From positions 1 to 51,182 of the forward strand of contig NZ_JAILYN010000034.1 in the NCBI RefSeq assembly GCF_019795155.1: a stretch of 51,182 nt of DNA, in the 5' to 3' direction. The notes beneath the pieces are model-generated. The model did not search any database, was not told the origin of the DNA, and saw only the letters and a list, made by a program, of their open reading frames with translations. Source of the DNA: Marinobacterium arenosum. Its GTDB lineage: Bacteria > Pseudomonadota > Gammaproteobacteria > Pseudomonadales > Balneatricaceae. Positions 25,843 to 34,772 of this stretch are shown piece after piece. The position numbers and the translations under genes were made by a program. Position 1 is the stretch's first letter, and every line of letters begins with the position of its first letter.

Positions 25843-25995
25843 AGCCTGGATCCATAGAATAGGCATTGGAAGGGGATGCAAAGGGAGTTGCACAAGTTCA
25901 AGGATGAGCGACCTCTTTCCGGTACTCAGGGAGCGAGTGCTGTATTGGCAATGAAGCTGTAGAGGGCCTGTTGCATAGCAACCAGGCCCTTTTTC
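25843..25995 (+). ncRNA. Candidate CsrB/RsmY/RsmZ-type small RNA (CsrA/RsmA sponge)
   Basis: Six GGA motifs occur at 25848, 25868, 25874, 25884, 25902 and 25930. Three lie in loops of clear hairpins: TGCAA-AGGGAG-TTGCA (25877-25892), GTTC-AAGGAT-GAGC (25896-25909) and GTACTC-AGGGAGC-GAGTGC (25922-25940). A fourth, GCAT-TGGAAGGGG-ATGC (25863-25879), overlaps the first and may alternate with it. A-N-GGA in a hairpin loop is the binding signature of CsrA/RsmA. A strong intrinsic terminator closes the unit. Candidate -10 boxes are TATATA (25831-25836) and TAGAAT (25855-25860), so the 5' end could be near 25843 or 25867. No ORF competes. The rest of 25688-25842 holds nothing else that I can name. 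Confidence 0.6.
25963..25995 (+). terminator. Intrinsic terminator of the candidate Csr/Rsm RNA
   Basis: A 12-bp stem with one bulged C (25963-25974 with 25978-25990) and a tight ATA-sized loop is followed by TTTTT. It points on the plus strand, more than 320 bp from the preceding gene, which argues for a separate non-coding transcript. Confidence 0.85.
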
Positions 25996-26125
25996 ATGCC
26001 TGTAAGAAGTCTCTGAAAGCCTCTTTCTGCTGACGCTAAAGGTTAGTAAGGTACCGCTCTTTTTCGGCTACATGCGGTGCGCCCTTTGGATATCGCTGCA
26101 CCGCCGCCAAAGGCGGTTGAAGCCG

Positions 26126-26157
26126 GAAAAAGCCCGCCCACATCGGTTCGGGCGGGC
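26126..26157 (-). terminator. Intrinsic terminator of the dusA-tal operon
   Basis: Stem GCCCGCCC/GGGCGGGC (26132-26139 with 26150-26157), followed on the minus strand by a U run (A tract at 26127-26131), 14 bp after the tal stop. Immediately left (26068-26125) is another palindromic extragenic element, with CACCGCCGCCAAAGGCGG in it. Confidence 0.85.
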
Positions 26158-26171
26158 CAGAATGCCGGGGT

Positions 26172-27125
26172 TTAGTCGTGCTGGCTCAGCAGTTGTTCCA
26201 GTAGTACCTGGTCGGCAGCAAACTTGCGGATCCCCTCGGCCAGCTTCTCGGTGGCCATCGCATCCTCGTTCATCAGCCAGCGGAACTCGTGCTCCGAAGG
26301 TTCGTGACGACTATCTTCGCTGCGCTGCTCGCCGCCCAGCTGCCGGCTCAGTGGCGCGTTGCTGGCGGCCAGCTGCTCCATCAGCGGCGGGGCGATGGTC
26401 AGCCGGTCGCAGCCGGCCAGCGACAGGATCTCATCGGTGTTGCGGAAGCTGGCGCCCATTACGATGGTGTTGTAACCGTGGGTCTTGAAGTAGCGGTAGA
26501 TTGCGCTGACCGAGCGTACCCCGGGGTCGGCTGCGCCGCTGAAATCCTGCTCAGGCTGTTGTGCCTTGTACCAGTCCAGAATCCGGCCGACGAACGGCGA
26601 GATCAGGTAGGCGCCGGCATCGGCGCAGGCCGCAGCCTGGGTCTGGCTGAACAGCAAGGTCAGGTTGCAGTTGATCCCTTCGCGTTCCAGTTCCCGGGCG
26701 GCCTGAATCCCCTCCCAGGTGGAGGCGATCTTGACCAGCACCCGCTCGCGGCCGATACCGTTCTCCTCATACAGCCGGATCAGCTTGCGGGCCCGCGCCA
26801 GCGTGGCCTCACAGTCGAACGACAGCCGGGCATCCACTTCGGTGGAGATCCGGCCGGGGATCAGCTGCAGGATCTGGCAGCCGATCAGCACCGCGAAGGC
26901 GTCGGTCATATCGTGCAACAGCGTATCGCCGCCATTATTCTGTGCCAGAGCCCACTGTTTGGCGCGTCCCAGCAGCGGGCGATACTCGTCCAGCGCCGCC
27001 GCCTTCAGTAGCAGTGAAGGATTGGTGGTCGCATCCTCCGGTGTAAACTGGCGGATCGCGTCTATATCGCCGGTGTCGGCCACCACCACGGTCATCTGTT
27101 TAAGCTGTTCGAGCTGGTTCATCAT
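26172..27125 (-). CDS. tal: Transaldolase
   Basis: This 317-residue enzyme of the non-oxidative pentose phosphate pathway transfers a dihydroxyacetone unit from sedoheptulose 7-phosphate to glyceraldehyde 3-phosphate. Schiff-base Lys132 is in [13 protein letters not shown], and family blocks [25 protein letters not shown] and [20 protein letters not shown] are intact. Length matches E. coli TalB (317). Two adjacent ATGs open the frame; the first fits a GGAAG at a 6-nt distance. It starts 22 bp after dusA and shares its transcript, the same order as in Pseudomonas. Confidence 0.95.
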   Translation of the reverse strand: MMNQLEQLKQMTVVVADTGDIDAIRQFTPEDATTNPSLLLKAAALDEYRPLLGRAKQWALAQNNGGDTLLHDMTDAFAVLIGCQILQLIPGRISTEVDARLSFDCEATLARARKLIRLYEENGIGRERVLVKIASTWEGIQAARELEREGINCNLTLLFSQTQAAACADAGAYLISPFVGRILDWYKAQQPEQDFSGAADPGVRSVSAIYRYFKTHGYNTIVMGASFRNTDEILSLAGCDRLTIAPPLMEQLAASNAPLSRQLGGEQRSEDSRHEPSEHEFRWLMNEDAMATEKLAEGIRKFAADQVLLEQLLSQHD

Positions 27126-27147
27126 CGGTAACTTCCAGGAAGATCGG

Positions 27148-28155
27148 TCAATCCGGTACCCGGCTGAGGGCTTCTTGGAACACCTCCAGGCCGGAACCGG
27201 GCTTATGTGCGTTTTCGCTGAGATAGCGACGGTATTGGCGTCCGCCCCGCTGGCCGTGAAACAGGCCCAGGGTATGACGCACCATGTGATTCAGGTAAAC
27301 ACCCTGCTGCAACTGACTGGTCAGGTAGTCGAGCAGCGCATGGGCGGCGTCCTTGCGGCTCGGTGCCGGGCGTTCATCGCCGTAGATCAGGCTGTCGACC
27401 TCGGCCAGCAGGTAGGGGTTCTGGTAAGCTTCGCGGCCGACCATCACGCCATCGACATGCTGCAGGTGCTGCTGGCACTCCGCCAGGGTCTTGATGCCGC
27501 CGTTGATCAGGATCTCCAGCTGCGGGAAGTCCTGTTTGATGCGGTAGACCCAGTCGTACTTCAGCGGCGGGATGTCACGGTTCTCTTTCGGGCTCAGCCC
27601 CTGCAGGATCGCCTTACGGGCATGGATGATAAAGGTGCTGCAACCGGACTGGCGCACCATGTCGACGAAGTGATGCAGTTCTTCGTAGCTGTCCATATCA
27701 TCGATGCCGAGCCGGTGCTTGACGGTCACCGGGATCGACACCTGCTGCTGCATCTGGTGCAGGCAGTCGGCTACCCGCTGCGGATGCGCCATCAGGCAGG
27801 CGCCGATCATGTTGTTCTGTACTCGGTCGCTGGGGCAGCCGACATTGAGGTTGACCTCGTCGTAACCCCAGTCCTCCGCCATCTTGCTGCACAGTGCCAG
27901 TTCACGCGGATCGCTGCCGCCCAGTTGCAATGCCACCGGGTGTTCCTGGGCGTGGAAATCCAGGAAACGGGCCGGCTCTGCATGGATCAGCGCACCGGTG
28001 GTTACCATCTCGGTGTACAGCACCGCATGCTTCGATAGCTGGCGATGGAAGTAGCGACAATGTCGATCAGTCCAGTCCATCATCGGCGCGACGGTGAAGC
28101 GACGGTCCAGCTTGGTGTTCGAGGCGTTGTCTTGGGTGTGGTTCAGGTCGGTCAT
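27148..28155 (-). CDS. dusA: tRNA-dihydrouridine synthase A
   Basis: This 335-residue FMN enzyme reduces uridine 20/20a in tRNA D-loops. The TIM-barrel start [14 protein letters not shown], catalytic Cys107 in [20 protein letters not shown] and the FMN-phosphate site [11 protein letters not shown] are typical of the DusA branch. The C-terminal helical domain is complete. It is the first gene of a dusA-tal operon on the minus strand. The 280 bp upstream hold no gene and separate it from the divergent universal stress protein gene. Confidence 0.95.
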   Translation of the reverse strand: MTDLNHTQDNASNTKLDRRFTVAPMMDWTDRHCRYFHRQLSKHAVLYTEMVTTGALIHAEPARFLDFHAQEHPVALQLGGSDPRELALCSKMAEDWGYDEVNLNVGCPSDRVQNNMIGACLMAHPQRVADCLHQMQQQVSIPVTVKHRLGIDDMDSYEELHHFVDMVRQSGCSTFIIHARKAILQGLSPKENRDIPPLKYDWVYRIKQDFPQLEILINGGIKTLAECQQHLQHVDGVMVGREAYQNPYLLAEVDSLIYGDERPAPSRKDAAHALLDYLTSQLQQGVYLNHMVRHTLGLFHGQRGGRQYRRYLSENAHKPGSGLEVFQEALSRVPD

Positions 28156-28436
28156 CGGTCCCCAGCGTACGGTTACTTGCCTACAGCAATATAAAACGAA
28201 TTACGAAACGGTCGATTATACACCAGTCGTTACCGGGGCGGGGCTTCAGCGCCTTGTCGGATTTTGTTCAAAAGCTGGGCGGGGCGACGGTTCAGTCAGG
28301 GGGTGGGGGGGGCTGCTTGATTGGCCTGGTGCAGCGAAAATCGGCGATTTGTCTATAGTTCTATTCTATGGCGCTTGCCGATGCCGTTTTGGCTGGCGCC
28401 GCTCCAGAGGTAGCAATCCATCAATCAGGCGGGCGT

Positions 28437-28859
28437 ATGTTTAAAAAAATTGTAGTTGCCATCGATGATTCCGAAGACGCCGGCAAGGCGCTTATTAAAG
28501 CCTGCGAAGTGGCGCGTTTGTCGAATGCGGAGCTTCATCTGGTTCATGTGGCGGACCTGCAGTATCTGGCGATGGGCGCGGCGTCCGTTGCGATGCTGCC
28601 TGACGAAACCATCAGGTATGGCCAGGAGATATTGAAACAGGCTGAAGAGAAGGCTGAGCAGTTCGGGGGAGCTGTGACAGCAAGCGAACTGCTTGAAGGG
28701 GGGATTGGTGCATCCATTGTGTCCCATGCCGAAAAGATCGGCGCCGACCTGATCGTGATCGGTAGTCAGGGGCACAGCGATCTGGGCGGGCTGTTGCTGG
28801 GCAGCGTATCCCATCGGGTCTGCAATACGGCGAAATGTGCCTGCCTGGTGGTACGTTGA
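28437..28859 (+). CDS. Universal stress protein, UspA family
   Basis: This 140-residue single-domain Usp starts MFKKIVVAIDDSEDAGKAL and ends with the ATP-binding signature GSQGHSDLGGLLLGSVSHRV (G-x2-G-x9-G-S), followed by CACLVVR. It should be a cytoplasmic ATP-binding homodimer involved in stress survival. ATG 28437 was chosen because the fold starts there; an in-frame ATG at 28368 would add 23 unrelated residues. The 280 bp after it (28860-29139) hold no gene that I can support. Confidence 0.9.
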   Translation: MFKKIVVAIDDSEDAGKALIKACEVARLSNAELHLVHVADLQYLAMGAASVAMLPDETIRYGQEILKQAEEKAEQFGGAVTASELLEGGIGASIVSHAEKIGADLIVIGSQGHSDLGGLLLGSVSHRVCNTAKCACLVVR

Positions 28860-29139
28860 GCTGATCCGCTGCGCGCCTGGTGAGCGGTCGCTGGTCGCAT
28901 CTGCCGTTGGCGAGGCGACTTGTTTGGGGCGCTTACTGCTGATTGCCAAAGGTCTGAAACCAGAGGACTATCCACATTGCGCAACGGGTCCGCAAAGCAT
29001 CGCTGGGGCGGTTACGGCTGTGGGTAAAACACTGCATAATACGCGCTAGAAGACAGCTTGCCGGTTCCGGGCCCGTTATGGCGACCGGCCTTGCCGAGCT
29101 GCGATGCACACCAGCTTTCCAGATGGGATAGGCAGGATA

Positions 29140-29529
29140 ATGACAGTGACCCGCAAGATCACCGGCCTGAGCCGCTTCTATCATGCAACCAACTATTCGC
29201 TGCAGGGACTGCGTGCCGCTTTCCGTAATGAACCCGCATTCCGCTACGAGGTTTACGCGGCGTTGGTGCTTATTCCGCTGTCGTTGTTTGTCGCTCAGGG
29301 CGGGATGCAGCTGGCCGCATTGATTGGCACCGTGCTGATGGTGCTGGTATTCGAACTGGTCAACACCGCCATCGAGGCGGTGGTCGATCGGGCCGGAACC
29401 GAATTTCACGAGCTGGCTGGCCTGGCCAAGGATCTCGGCTCGGCGGCGGTGTTCGTGATGATCATCATTACTACGCTGACCTGGGGTGGCGTGCTCTGGG
29501 ATAACGGCACCTTGAAGGCGCTGTTCTGA
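29140..29529 (+). CDS. dgkA: Diacylglycerol kinase
   Basis: This 129-residue integral membrane kinase phosphorylates diacylglycerol to phosphatidic acid, recycling lipid released by membrane-derived glycan synthesis. It has an N-terminal amphipathic helix (GLSRFYHATNYSLQGLRAAF with the catalytic-region Glu in NEPAFRYE), three transmembrane helices, and the signature ELVNTAIEAVVDRAGTEFH followed by AKDLGSAAVF. Length is normal (E. coli 122). ATG 29140 fits the family start; the frame is open 12 codons further upstream. Confidence 0.94.
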   Translation: MTVTRKITGLSRFYHATNYSLQGLRAAFRNEPAFRYEVYAALVLIPLSLFVAQGGMQLAALIGTVLMVLVFELVNTAIEAVVDRAGTEFHELAGLAKDLGSAAVFVMIIITTLTWGGVLWDNGTLKALF

Positions 29530-29542
29530 TTGGTCGTCGCTG

Positions 29543-29572
29543 TTGGGTTAATGGCGGTGCGACAGGTATAAT
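29543..29572 (+). promoter_or_regulatory. Probable sigma-70 promoter of gltX
   Basis: TTGGGT (29543-29548) is separated by 18 bp from a perfect TATAAT (29567-29572), about 40 bp before the gltX start codon. Confidence 0.6.
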
Positions 29573-29618
29573 CCCGGTCTTATTTTTCTGACAATTTCAC
29601 TGTAGATCAGGGACTCCA

Positions 29619-31118
29619 ATGACCGTTCGCACCCGTGTCGCGCCGTCACCGACTGGCGATCCGCATGTAGGTACCGCCTATATCGCACTGTTCAACCTGG
29701 CGTTCGCCCGTCAGCATGGCGGCCAGTTCATCCTGCGTATCGAAGATACCGACCAGACCCGCAGCACCAGCGAATCCGAACAGACCATTCTGGATTCCCT
29801 GCGCTGGCTTGGCTTGGAGTGGGACGAGGGGCCGGATGTGGGCGGCCCGCACGGCCCGTACCGCCAGAGCGAGCGCAAGGATATGTATGCTCAGTATGCG
29901 CTGCAACTGGTGGACGAGGGCAAGGCGTTCCGTTGCTACCGTACCGCCGAGGAGCTTGACCAGCTGCGCGAAGCACGCCGGGCGGAAGGCAAGCACACCG
30001 CGCTGAAACAGAGCGACCTGGCGCTGCCGCCGGAGGAGCTGGAGAAGCGTATCGCCGAGGGCGCGCCCTACGTAATTCGTATGGTGGTGCCGGAGGAGGA
30101 GGGCGCCTGCGAGATCGACGACCTGCTGCGCGGCACCATTGAGTTGGACTGGGGCATGGTTGACGCCCAGATCCTGTTGAAATCGGATGGCATGCCGACC
30201 TACCACCTGGCCAACGTGGTCGACGATCACCTGATGGAGATCACCCACGTGATCCGCGGTGAAGAGTGGATCAACTCGGCGCCGAAGCACAAGCTGCTGT
30301 ACCAGTATTTCGGCTGGGAGATGCCGAAGCTCTGTCATATGCCTCTGCTGCGCAACCCGGACAAGTCCAAGCTGTCCAAGCGCAAGAACCCGACCAGCAT
30401 CCTCTACTACCAGCGCATGGGCTTCATGCCGGAAGCGCTGCTCAACTACTTGGGCCGCATGGGGTGGTCGATGCCGGACGAAAGCGAGAAATTCACCCGC
30501 CAGGAGATGTTCGACAACTTCGATATCCAGCGGGTATCGCTGGGTGGGCCGGTATTCGATCAGCAGAAGCTGAGCTGGTTGAATGGACTTTGGGTGCGTG
30601 AAAACCTGAGTCCGGAAGAGTTCGCCCAGCGTTACATCGAGTGGGGTCTGAACGCCGATTACCTGATGCAGGTCGTGCCGCTGATCCAGCAGCGCGTGGA
30701 AACCTTCTCCGACGTGGCGCCGTTGGCCGGTTTCTTCCTGTCCGGAATGCCGCAGCTGACGCTGGAGCAGTTCGAGCACAAGACGCTGAGCCAGGAGGAT
30801 ATCAGTCGCATTCTGCAGTTCACCGTCTGGTACCTGGACTCCGAGCGTCACTGGGATAAGGACCGGCTGTTCCGGAACCTGAAGCAGGTGGCCGATGCGC
30901 TGGAGCTGAAGATTCGTGACTTCCTGTTCCCGCTGTTCATCGCTATCGCCGGCACTAGCCAGACCGTCTCGGTGATGGATTCCATGGCGATCCTGGGGCC
31001 GGACATGAGCCGTGCCCGGATGCGCCATGCGTTGAACCTGGTCGGTGGTCCGTCCAAGAAGCAGGCCAAGAAGTGGGAGAAAGAGTACCGCGCCATCGCC
31101 GCGCAACTCGAAGACTGA
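29619..31118 (+). CDS. gltX: Glutamate--tRNA ligase
   Basis: This 499-residue class I synthetase charges tRNA-Glu. The HIGH-type motif is [11 protein letters not shown] (11-21) and the KMSKS-type motif is KLSKRKNP (about 252-259). Other blocks are [11 protein letters not shown] and [15 protein letters not shown]. The C-terminal anticodon-binding helices are complete. Length is within the normal range (470-500). It has its own promoter and terminator. A tRNA-Glu gene lies about 400 bp downstream, a gene order also seen in Pseudomonas. Confidence 0.96.
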   Translation: MTVRTRVAPSPTGDPHVGTAYIALFNLAFARQHGGQFILRIEDTDQTRSTSESEQTILDSLRWLGLEWDEGPDVGGPHGPYRQSERKDMYAQYALQLVDEGKAFRCYRTAEELDQLREARRAEGKHTALKQSDLALPPEELEKRIAEGAPYVIRMVVPEEEGACEIDDLLRGTIELDWGMVDAQILLKSDGMPTYHLANVVDDHLMEITHVIRGEEWINSAPKHKLLYQYFGWEMPKLCHMPLLRNPDKSKLSKRKNPTSILYYQRMGFMPEALLNYLGRMGWSMPDESEKFTRQEMFDNFDIQRVSLGGPVFDQQKLSWLNGLWVRENLSPEEFAQRYIEWGLNADYLMQVVPLIQQRVETFSDVAPLAGFFLSGMPQLTLEQFEHKTLSQEDISRILQFTVWYLDSERHWDKDRLFRNLKQVADALELKIRDFLFPLFIAIAGTSQTVSVMDSMAILGPDMSRARMRHALNLVGGPSKKQAKKWEKEYRAIAAQLED

Positions 31119-31142
31119 GCCTGGCAGAAGCTCTCTGACGAC

Positions 31143-31180
31143 AAACCCCGCCCGGCTGCCGCCGTGCGGGGTTTTCTTTT
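31143..31180 (+). terminator. Intrinsic terminator of gltX
   Basis: Stem AAACCCCGC/GCGGGGTTT (31143-31151 with 31166-31174) with a 14-nt loop, followed by a T-rich tract. Confidence 0.85.
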
Positions 31181-31272
31181 GGGGCTATCCGCGGCAGCCG
31201 GCCTGACGGGCGGTCAAAATATAACCAGCTGAAAATAAAAGAAAAAATCTTAAAATTTTTTGTGAAACTCTG

Positions 31273-31301
31273 TTGACAGCCTGGCCGGTCGCCATTAATA
31301 T
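31273..31301 (+). promoter_or_regulatory. Promoter of the tRNA-Ala/tRNA-Glu unit
   Basis: A consensus TTGACA (31273-31278), 17-bp spacer and TAATAT (31296-31301) lie 20 bp before the mature tRNA-Ala 5' end. The upstream 30 bp are very AT-rich, like an UP element. Confidence 0.8.
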
Positions 31302-31320
31302 ACGCTCCATCATTTGGCAC

Positions 31321-31396
31321 GGGGCCTTAGCTCAGCTGGGAGAGCGCAACACTGGCAGTGTTGAGGTCAGCGGTTCGATCCCGCTAGGCTCCACCA
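31321..31396 (+). tRNA. tRNA-Ala (anticodon GGC)
   Basis: The 76-nt sequence folds as a full cloverleaf with encoded CCA. The acceptor stem pairs the 5' GGGGCCT with the 3' AGGCTCC. D-loop AGCTCAGCTGGGAGAGC and T-arm GCGGTTCGATCCCGC are standard. The anticodon loop CTGGCAG gives anticodon GGC at 31354-31356. Confidence 0.95.
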
Positions 31397-31512
31397 AACC
31401 TTATGATCTGTGCGGTTAGGATCTACTGGCCGGACAAAAACGGGACAAAGAAACGGAAACAAGCGTTTTGGAGTCTCGGTCTTGATTAGAAGCGGTTCGC
31501 TTCTATCTTTGC
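31397..31512. other. Spacer between the two tRNA genes
   Basis: These 116 bp hold no gene. A perfect hairpin AGAAGCG/CGCTTCT lies near the right end (about 31488-31504). The left part is A-rich (GGACAAAAACGGGACAAAG). Co-transcription of the two tRNAs is possible, since no separate promoter is obvious for the second. Confidence 0.4.
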
Positions 31513-31588
31513 GTCCCATTCGTCTAGTGGCCTAGGACACCGCCCTTTCACGGCGGTAACAGGGGTTCGAACCCCCTATGGGACGCCA
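31513..31588 (+). tRNA. tRNA-Glu (anticodon TTC)
   Basis: The 76-nt cloverleaf has encoded CCA. The acceptor stem pairs GTCCCAT with ATGGGAC. T-arm AGGGGTTCGAACCCCCT and anticodon stem CCGCC/GGCGG are perfect. The anticodon loop CTTTCAC places TTC at 31547-31549. Confidence 0.95.
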
Positions 31589-31816
31589 TCTTCTCTCTCT
31601 TTTTTATCCCTCGCTTATTTGGTTTTTCTTGCTGGTAGATCGCCGGTCGTGTATCGCGATGGCTATTTTCTTTCTCCGGTCTGTCGTATTTTCGCTTTGG
31701 CTTTCGATGCTGCTGGGCTGGAGGCCGCTGGTAGGGCTGTTCGGGGTAGTCTGCCGATTGCGACGGCGCTGAGTACCTATGTGATACAGGGGTAGTGTGC
31801 CTGTGTGTTTGCTCCT

Positions 31817-31880
31817 GTCGCCCACAGAGTGGGCTGCTACGGAGTACAGTGCTGTTGTAGCAGCCCACTCCGTGGGCGAC
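31817..31880. repeat. Single BIME (inverted REP pair)
   Basis: Two 24-nt arms (31817-31840 and 31857-31880) are inverted copies with one mismatch, separated by 16 nt. Each carries the GTAG head and a GCCCAC/GTGGGC hairpin, as in the large arrays at 5560 and 43148, but with a different stem sequence and in tail-out orientation. The surrounding 31589-31993 holds no credible gene. Confidence 0.8.
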
Positions 31881-31993
31881 TCTGGGCTCGAGAGATGGCA
31901 CGCCAGTTGTGGAATGCCACGGAGTATCGCGATGTGTCTGATTTCGGTTGCGGGATGCGCTCAGTAATTGCCGGGCGTCGTGGGCCGCGGCTC

Positions 31994-32025
31994 TGTTAAC
32001 TCAAGACTGTTAACTAGCTACTAAC
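31994..32025 (+). repeat. Heptanucleotide-phased repeat array
   Basis: Units TGTTAAC, TCAAGAC, TGTTAAC, TAGCTAC and a partial TAAC follow each other in phase from 31994. They lie about 10 bp from the terminator stem that ends the DUF3108 transcript. Confidence 0.5.
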
Positions 32026-32034
32026 AAAAACAAC

Positions 32035-32064
32035 AAAAAAGCCGCGAGAGGCTCGCGGCTTTTT
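32035..32064. terminator. Bidirectional intrinsic terminator
   Basis: A perfect 8-bp stem GCCGCGAG/CTCGCGGC (32041-32048 with 32052-32059) with a 3-nt loop is flanked by A6 and T5. It ends the minus-strand purM-purN-DUF3108 transcript and could stop plus-strand read-through from the tRNA unit. Confidence 0.88.
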
Positions 32065-32091
32065 GCTATCCGGTTTGGAGGAGGTTGCGCC

Positions 32092-32802
32092 TCAGTTGCG
32101 CTCCAATGACTTCAACTCCAGCCGGTACTCCTTGTCGTCATCCTCGGTCTGGCGCAGTTTGACGATCAGGTAATCCAGTTCCGGTGCGAACCAGATCCAG
32201 GTCTGACGGCTGCTGTCGGCATCACGCACCCGTTTGACCCGCACCGTGTCAAAGGTGCCTATCGGGGTGGCGACCGGTTCATGGCCGTCGATGGCGAAGC
32301 GGTAGGTTTTCAGGTGGCCGCCGTCGGCCACCTGGTAGTCGAAGGACTGCTGTTCGCCGGCGGCGAGATCCATGCGCAGCTGCAGCTGAACGCTGAGTTT
32401 GTCCAGTGCCCCCGCCGGGACTGCCATCTTCCAGGGTTTCTGGTTGACGTTGTTGGTGACTTCGCCGTTCTGCCAATCGAAGCTCAGGTCGGCTCTGCGG
32501 GTGCGTCCCAGCGCCTTGCGCTTGAAGTGGTAGTTGGACGGCTTGATGTGTGGAGTGCTTTCAAAGCGGCTGCGCTCGACGATGCTGGCGAACAGCGCCG
32601 AAGCCTTGGTTTCCAGTATCCAGTGGTCGGCATCGCGGCGCAGTTGTCGCACCGCGTTGCCGCTGAAGCTGATATCGGCATCCCAGTCGATCTGGTATTG
32701 GGCTGCATAGGGGCTCAATTCCAATGCGGCAATGGCTGGGTTGCTGGTGCTCAGTAGCAGCAGCAGGGCTGGGCCAAGGGTTCCTTTTCGCATCTTCAGC
32801 AT
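32092..32802 (-). CDS. DUF3108 domain-containing exported protein
   Basis: The precursor has 236 residues with a signal peptide (about 1-25, MRKGTLGPALLLLLSTSNPA from the second Met). The beta-rich DUF3108 fold follows (LSPYAAQYQIDWDADISFSG, TPIGTFDTVRVKRVRD, WIWFAPELDYLIVKLRQTED). Starts at 32802 and 32793 are both possible. The function is unknown; the periplasm is the likely place. It follows purN by about 24 bp, an order also found in Pseudomonas, although no link to purine synthesis is evident. Confidence 0.87.
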   Translation of the reverse strand: MLKMRKGTLGPALLLLLSTSNPAIAALELSPYAAQYQIDWDADISFSGNAVRQLRRDADHWILETKASALFASIVERSRFESTPHIKPSNYHFKRKALGRTRRADLSFDWQNGEVTNNVNQKPWKMAVPAGALDKLSVQLQLRMDLAAGEQQSFDYQVADGGHLKTYRFAIDGHEPVATPIGTFDTVRVKRVRDADSSRQTWIWFAPELDYLIVKLRQTEDDDKEYRLELKSLERN

Positions 32803-32826
32803 CGGGCTGTCCGTTCGTTGTCGCAG

Positions 32827-33474
32827 TTAGTTCGGTTGGTAGCGGTAACCGCTGGCGGGCAGCGGGCTGCCGTCCAGGGTGACCCCCTGTTCGCTCCATT
32901 GCAGCCGGTCGGCGCAAAACCACTCCACCGCCAACGGGTAGATCTGGTGCTCGACCTTGTGCACCTTCTGCTGCAGGCTCTCCTCGGTATCATCCGGCTC
33001 GATGCTGACCGTGCCCTGAACCGCCAGCGGGCCGCCGTCCAGCTCTTCGGTAACGAAGTGGACGGTGCAGCCATGTTCGCTATCGCCGGCCTCCAGTGCG
33101 CGCTGGTGGGTGTGCAGTCCTTTGTATTTCGGCAGCAGCGACGGGTGGATGTTGAACATCCGGCCCTGGTAGTGGCGCACGAACTCGGGCGTCAGGATCC
33201 GCATGAAGCCGGCCAGTACCAGCAGGTCCGGCTGGTAGCTGTCGATCCGCTCCATCAGCGCGGCGTCGAAGCTGTCGCGGCTGTCAAAGGCTTTGTGATC
33301 CAATACCTCGGTGGTGATGCCGGCTTTTTCGGCGCGCTCCAGGCCGAACACGTCCGGCCGGTTGGACAGCACCGCGCTGATGCGGCCGTCGATGCGGCCG
33401 GCGTCGACCGCATCGATGATCGCTTGCAGGTTGGAACCGCTGCCGGAGATCAGCACCACGATCCGTTTCGCCAT
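32827..33474 (-). CDS. purN: Phosphoribosylglycinamide formyltransferase
   Basis: This 215-residue enzyme transfers a formyl group from 10-formyl-THF to GAR, the third step of purine synthesis. Motifs are VLISGSGSNLQAI at the N-terminus, FMRILTPEFV, the catalytic MFNIHPSLLPKYKGL (Asn/His pair) and GCTVHFVTEELDGGPL with the catalytic Asp. It begins 2 bp after the purM stop, so the two are co-translated. Confidence 0.96.
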   Translation of the reverse strand: MAKRIVVLISGSGSNLQAIIDAVDAGRIDGRISAVLSNRPDVFGLERAEKAGITTEVLDHKAFDSRDSFDAALMERIDSYQPDLLVLAGFMRILTPEFVRHYQGRMFNIHPSLLPKYKGLHTHQRALEAGDSEHGCTVHFVTEELDGGPLAVQGTVSIEPDDTEESLQQKVHKVEHQIYPLAVEWFCADRLQWSEQGVTLDGSPLPASGYRYQPN

Positions 33475-33476
33475 GC

Positions 33477-34535
33477 TCAGGCCTCCAGGCCGCGCAGCTC
33501 GACCTGCTCTTCGCCCTCGGCGGCCGCTTCAATCTGGCCGATTACCCAGGCGTTCTCGCCGGCGTCCTGCAGCAGTTTCAGCGCGTTGTCGGCTTCGGTC
33601 GCCGGTATGGCGATCACCATGCCGACGCCGCAGTTGAAGGTGCGGTACATTTCGCGCGCTTCAACGTTGCCCTGCTGTTGCAGCCAGTTGAACACGGCCG
33701 GCATCTGCCAGGAGTTGATGTCGATCACCGCCTTGGCGCTGCCCGGCAGTACGCGCGGGATGTTTTCCAGCAGGCCGCCACCGGTGATGTGCGACAGCGC
33801 GTTGACCTGGCTCTGTTTGATCAGCTGCAGCAGCGGCTTGACGTAGATCCGGGTCGGCTCCAGCAGGGCTTCGCTGAGCGGACGGCCGTCCAGCGGCTGG
33901 CTCAGGTCGGCGCCGGAGACTTCGATGATCTTGCGGATCAGCGAGTAACCGTTGGAGTGCGGGCCGGAGGAGGCCAGGCCGATCAGGGTGTCGCCGACGC
34001 TGACCTTGCTGCCGTCGATGATCTGGTCTTCTTCGACGATACCGACGCAGAAGCCGGCCAGGTCGTATTCGTCGCCGTTGTACATGCCCGGCATCTCGGC
34101 GGTTTCGCCGCCGACCAGCGCGGCGCCGGCCAGTTCACAGCCCTTGCCGATACCGGCAACCACGTCGGCCGCCATATCCACGTTCAGTCGGCCGGTAGCG
34201 TAGTAGTCCAGGAACTGCAGCGGCTCGGCGCCGGCCACCACCAGGTCGTTGACGCACATCGCCACCAGGTCGATGCCGATGGTGTCGTGCTTGTTCAGAT
34301 CCATGGCCAGACGCAGTTTGGTGCCTACGCCATCCGTACCGGACACCAGAATCGGATTTTTATACCCCTGAGGGATGCGGCACAGTGCGCCGAAACCGCC
34401 CAGACCACCCATCACTTCGGGGCGTGCAGTACGTTTGGCGACCCCTTTGATACGGTCGACCAGGGCGTTGCCCGCATCGATATCGACACCGGCGTCTTTG
34501 TAGCTCAGGGAGGTGTTTTCGGAACCAGTAGACAT
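33477..34535 (-). CDS. purM: Phosphoribosylformylglycinamidine cyclo-ligase
   Basis: This 352-residue ATP-dependent AIR synthetase carries out step five of purine synthesis. Conserved blocks are [50 protein letters not shown] and [16 protein letters not shown]. Length is typical (345-352). It is the first gene of purM-purN-DUF3108 and divergent from the DUF2066 gene (237 bp apart). No PurR-type operator is obvious by eye. Confidence 0.96.
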   Translation of the reverse strand: MSTGSENTSLSYKDAGVDIDAGNALVDRIKGVAKRTARPEVMGGLGGFGALCRIPQGYKNPILVSGTDGVGTKLRLAMDLNKHDTIGIDLVAMCVNDLVVAGAEPLQFLDYYATGRLNVDMAADVVAGIGKGCELAGAALVGGETAEMPGMYNGDEYDLAGFCVGIVEEDQIIDGSKVSVGDTLIGLASSGPHSNGYSLIRKIIEVSGADLSQPLDGRPLSEALLEPTRIYVKPLLQLIKQSQVNALSHITGGGLLENIPRVLPGSAKAVIDINSWQMPAVFNWLQQQGNVEAREMYRTFNCGVGMVIAIPATEADNALKLLQDAGENAWVIGQIEAAAEGEEQVELRGLEA

Positions 34536-34772
34536 GGATTCAGTAAACCTTTGGCAAGCGTGAATTAAAGCGGATTTAAGTAAGCGGCTATTCTAGCAGT
34601 TTGGCGCCGGCCGAGCCACGCCGTTCAGGCCTCCCGTCAAGCTCGTTGATCGGCGGGTTGGCGGCTGCCGGGCCGGTATTGTGGGGGGGCTTCCTGTGGT
34701 AAAGTTGGCGGCTGAATTCTGGACAATAAACGCTGCGCTGCCGGCGCCGCTGGAATGGGATTGAAGGACTCG

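Noticed and set aside
28837-29049. 70-codon ORF between the universal stress protein and dgkA
   Set aside because: Overlaps the end of the upstream gene, has no ribosome binding site and no known domain.
29646-31106. 486-codon frame antisense to gltX
   Set aside because: It mirrors the GC-rich third positions of gltX, has no known domain and covers an essential, full-length synthetase.
31397-31512. Phage attachment site between the tRNAs
   Set aside because: No integrase, no duplicated tRNA end and no foreign genes; the spacer only resembles att regions in being A-rich.
31578-31772. 64-codon hydrophobic ORF starting inside tRNA-Glu
   Set aside because: Its start lies within the tRNA 3' end and there is no ribosome binding site.
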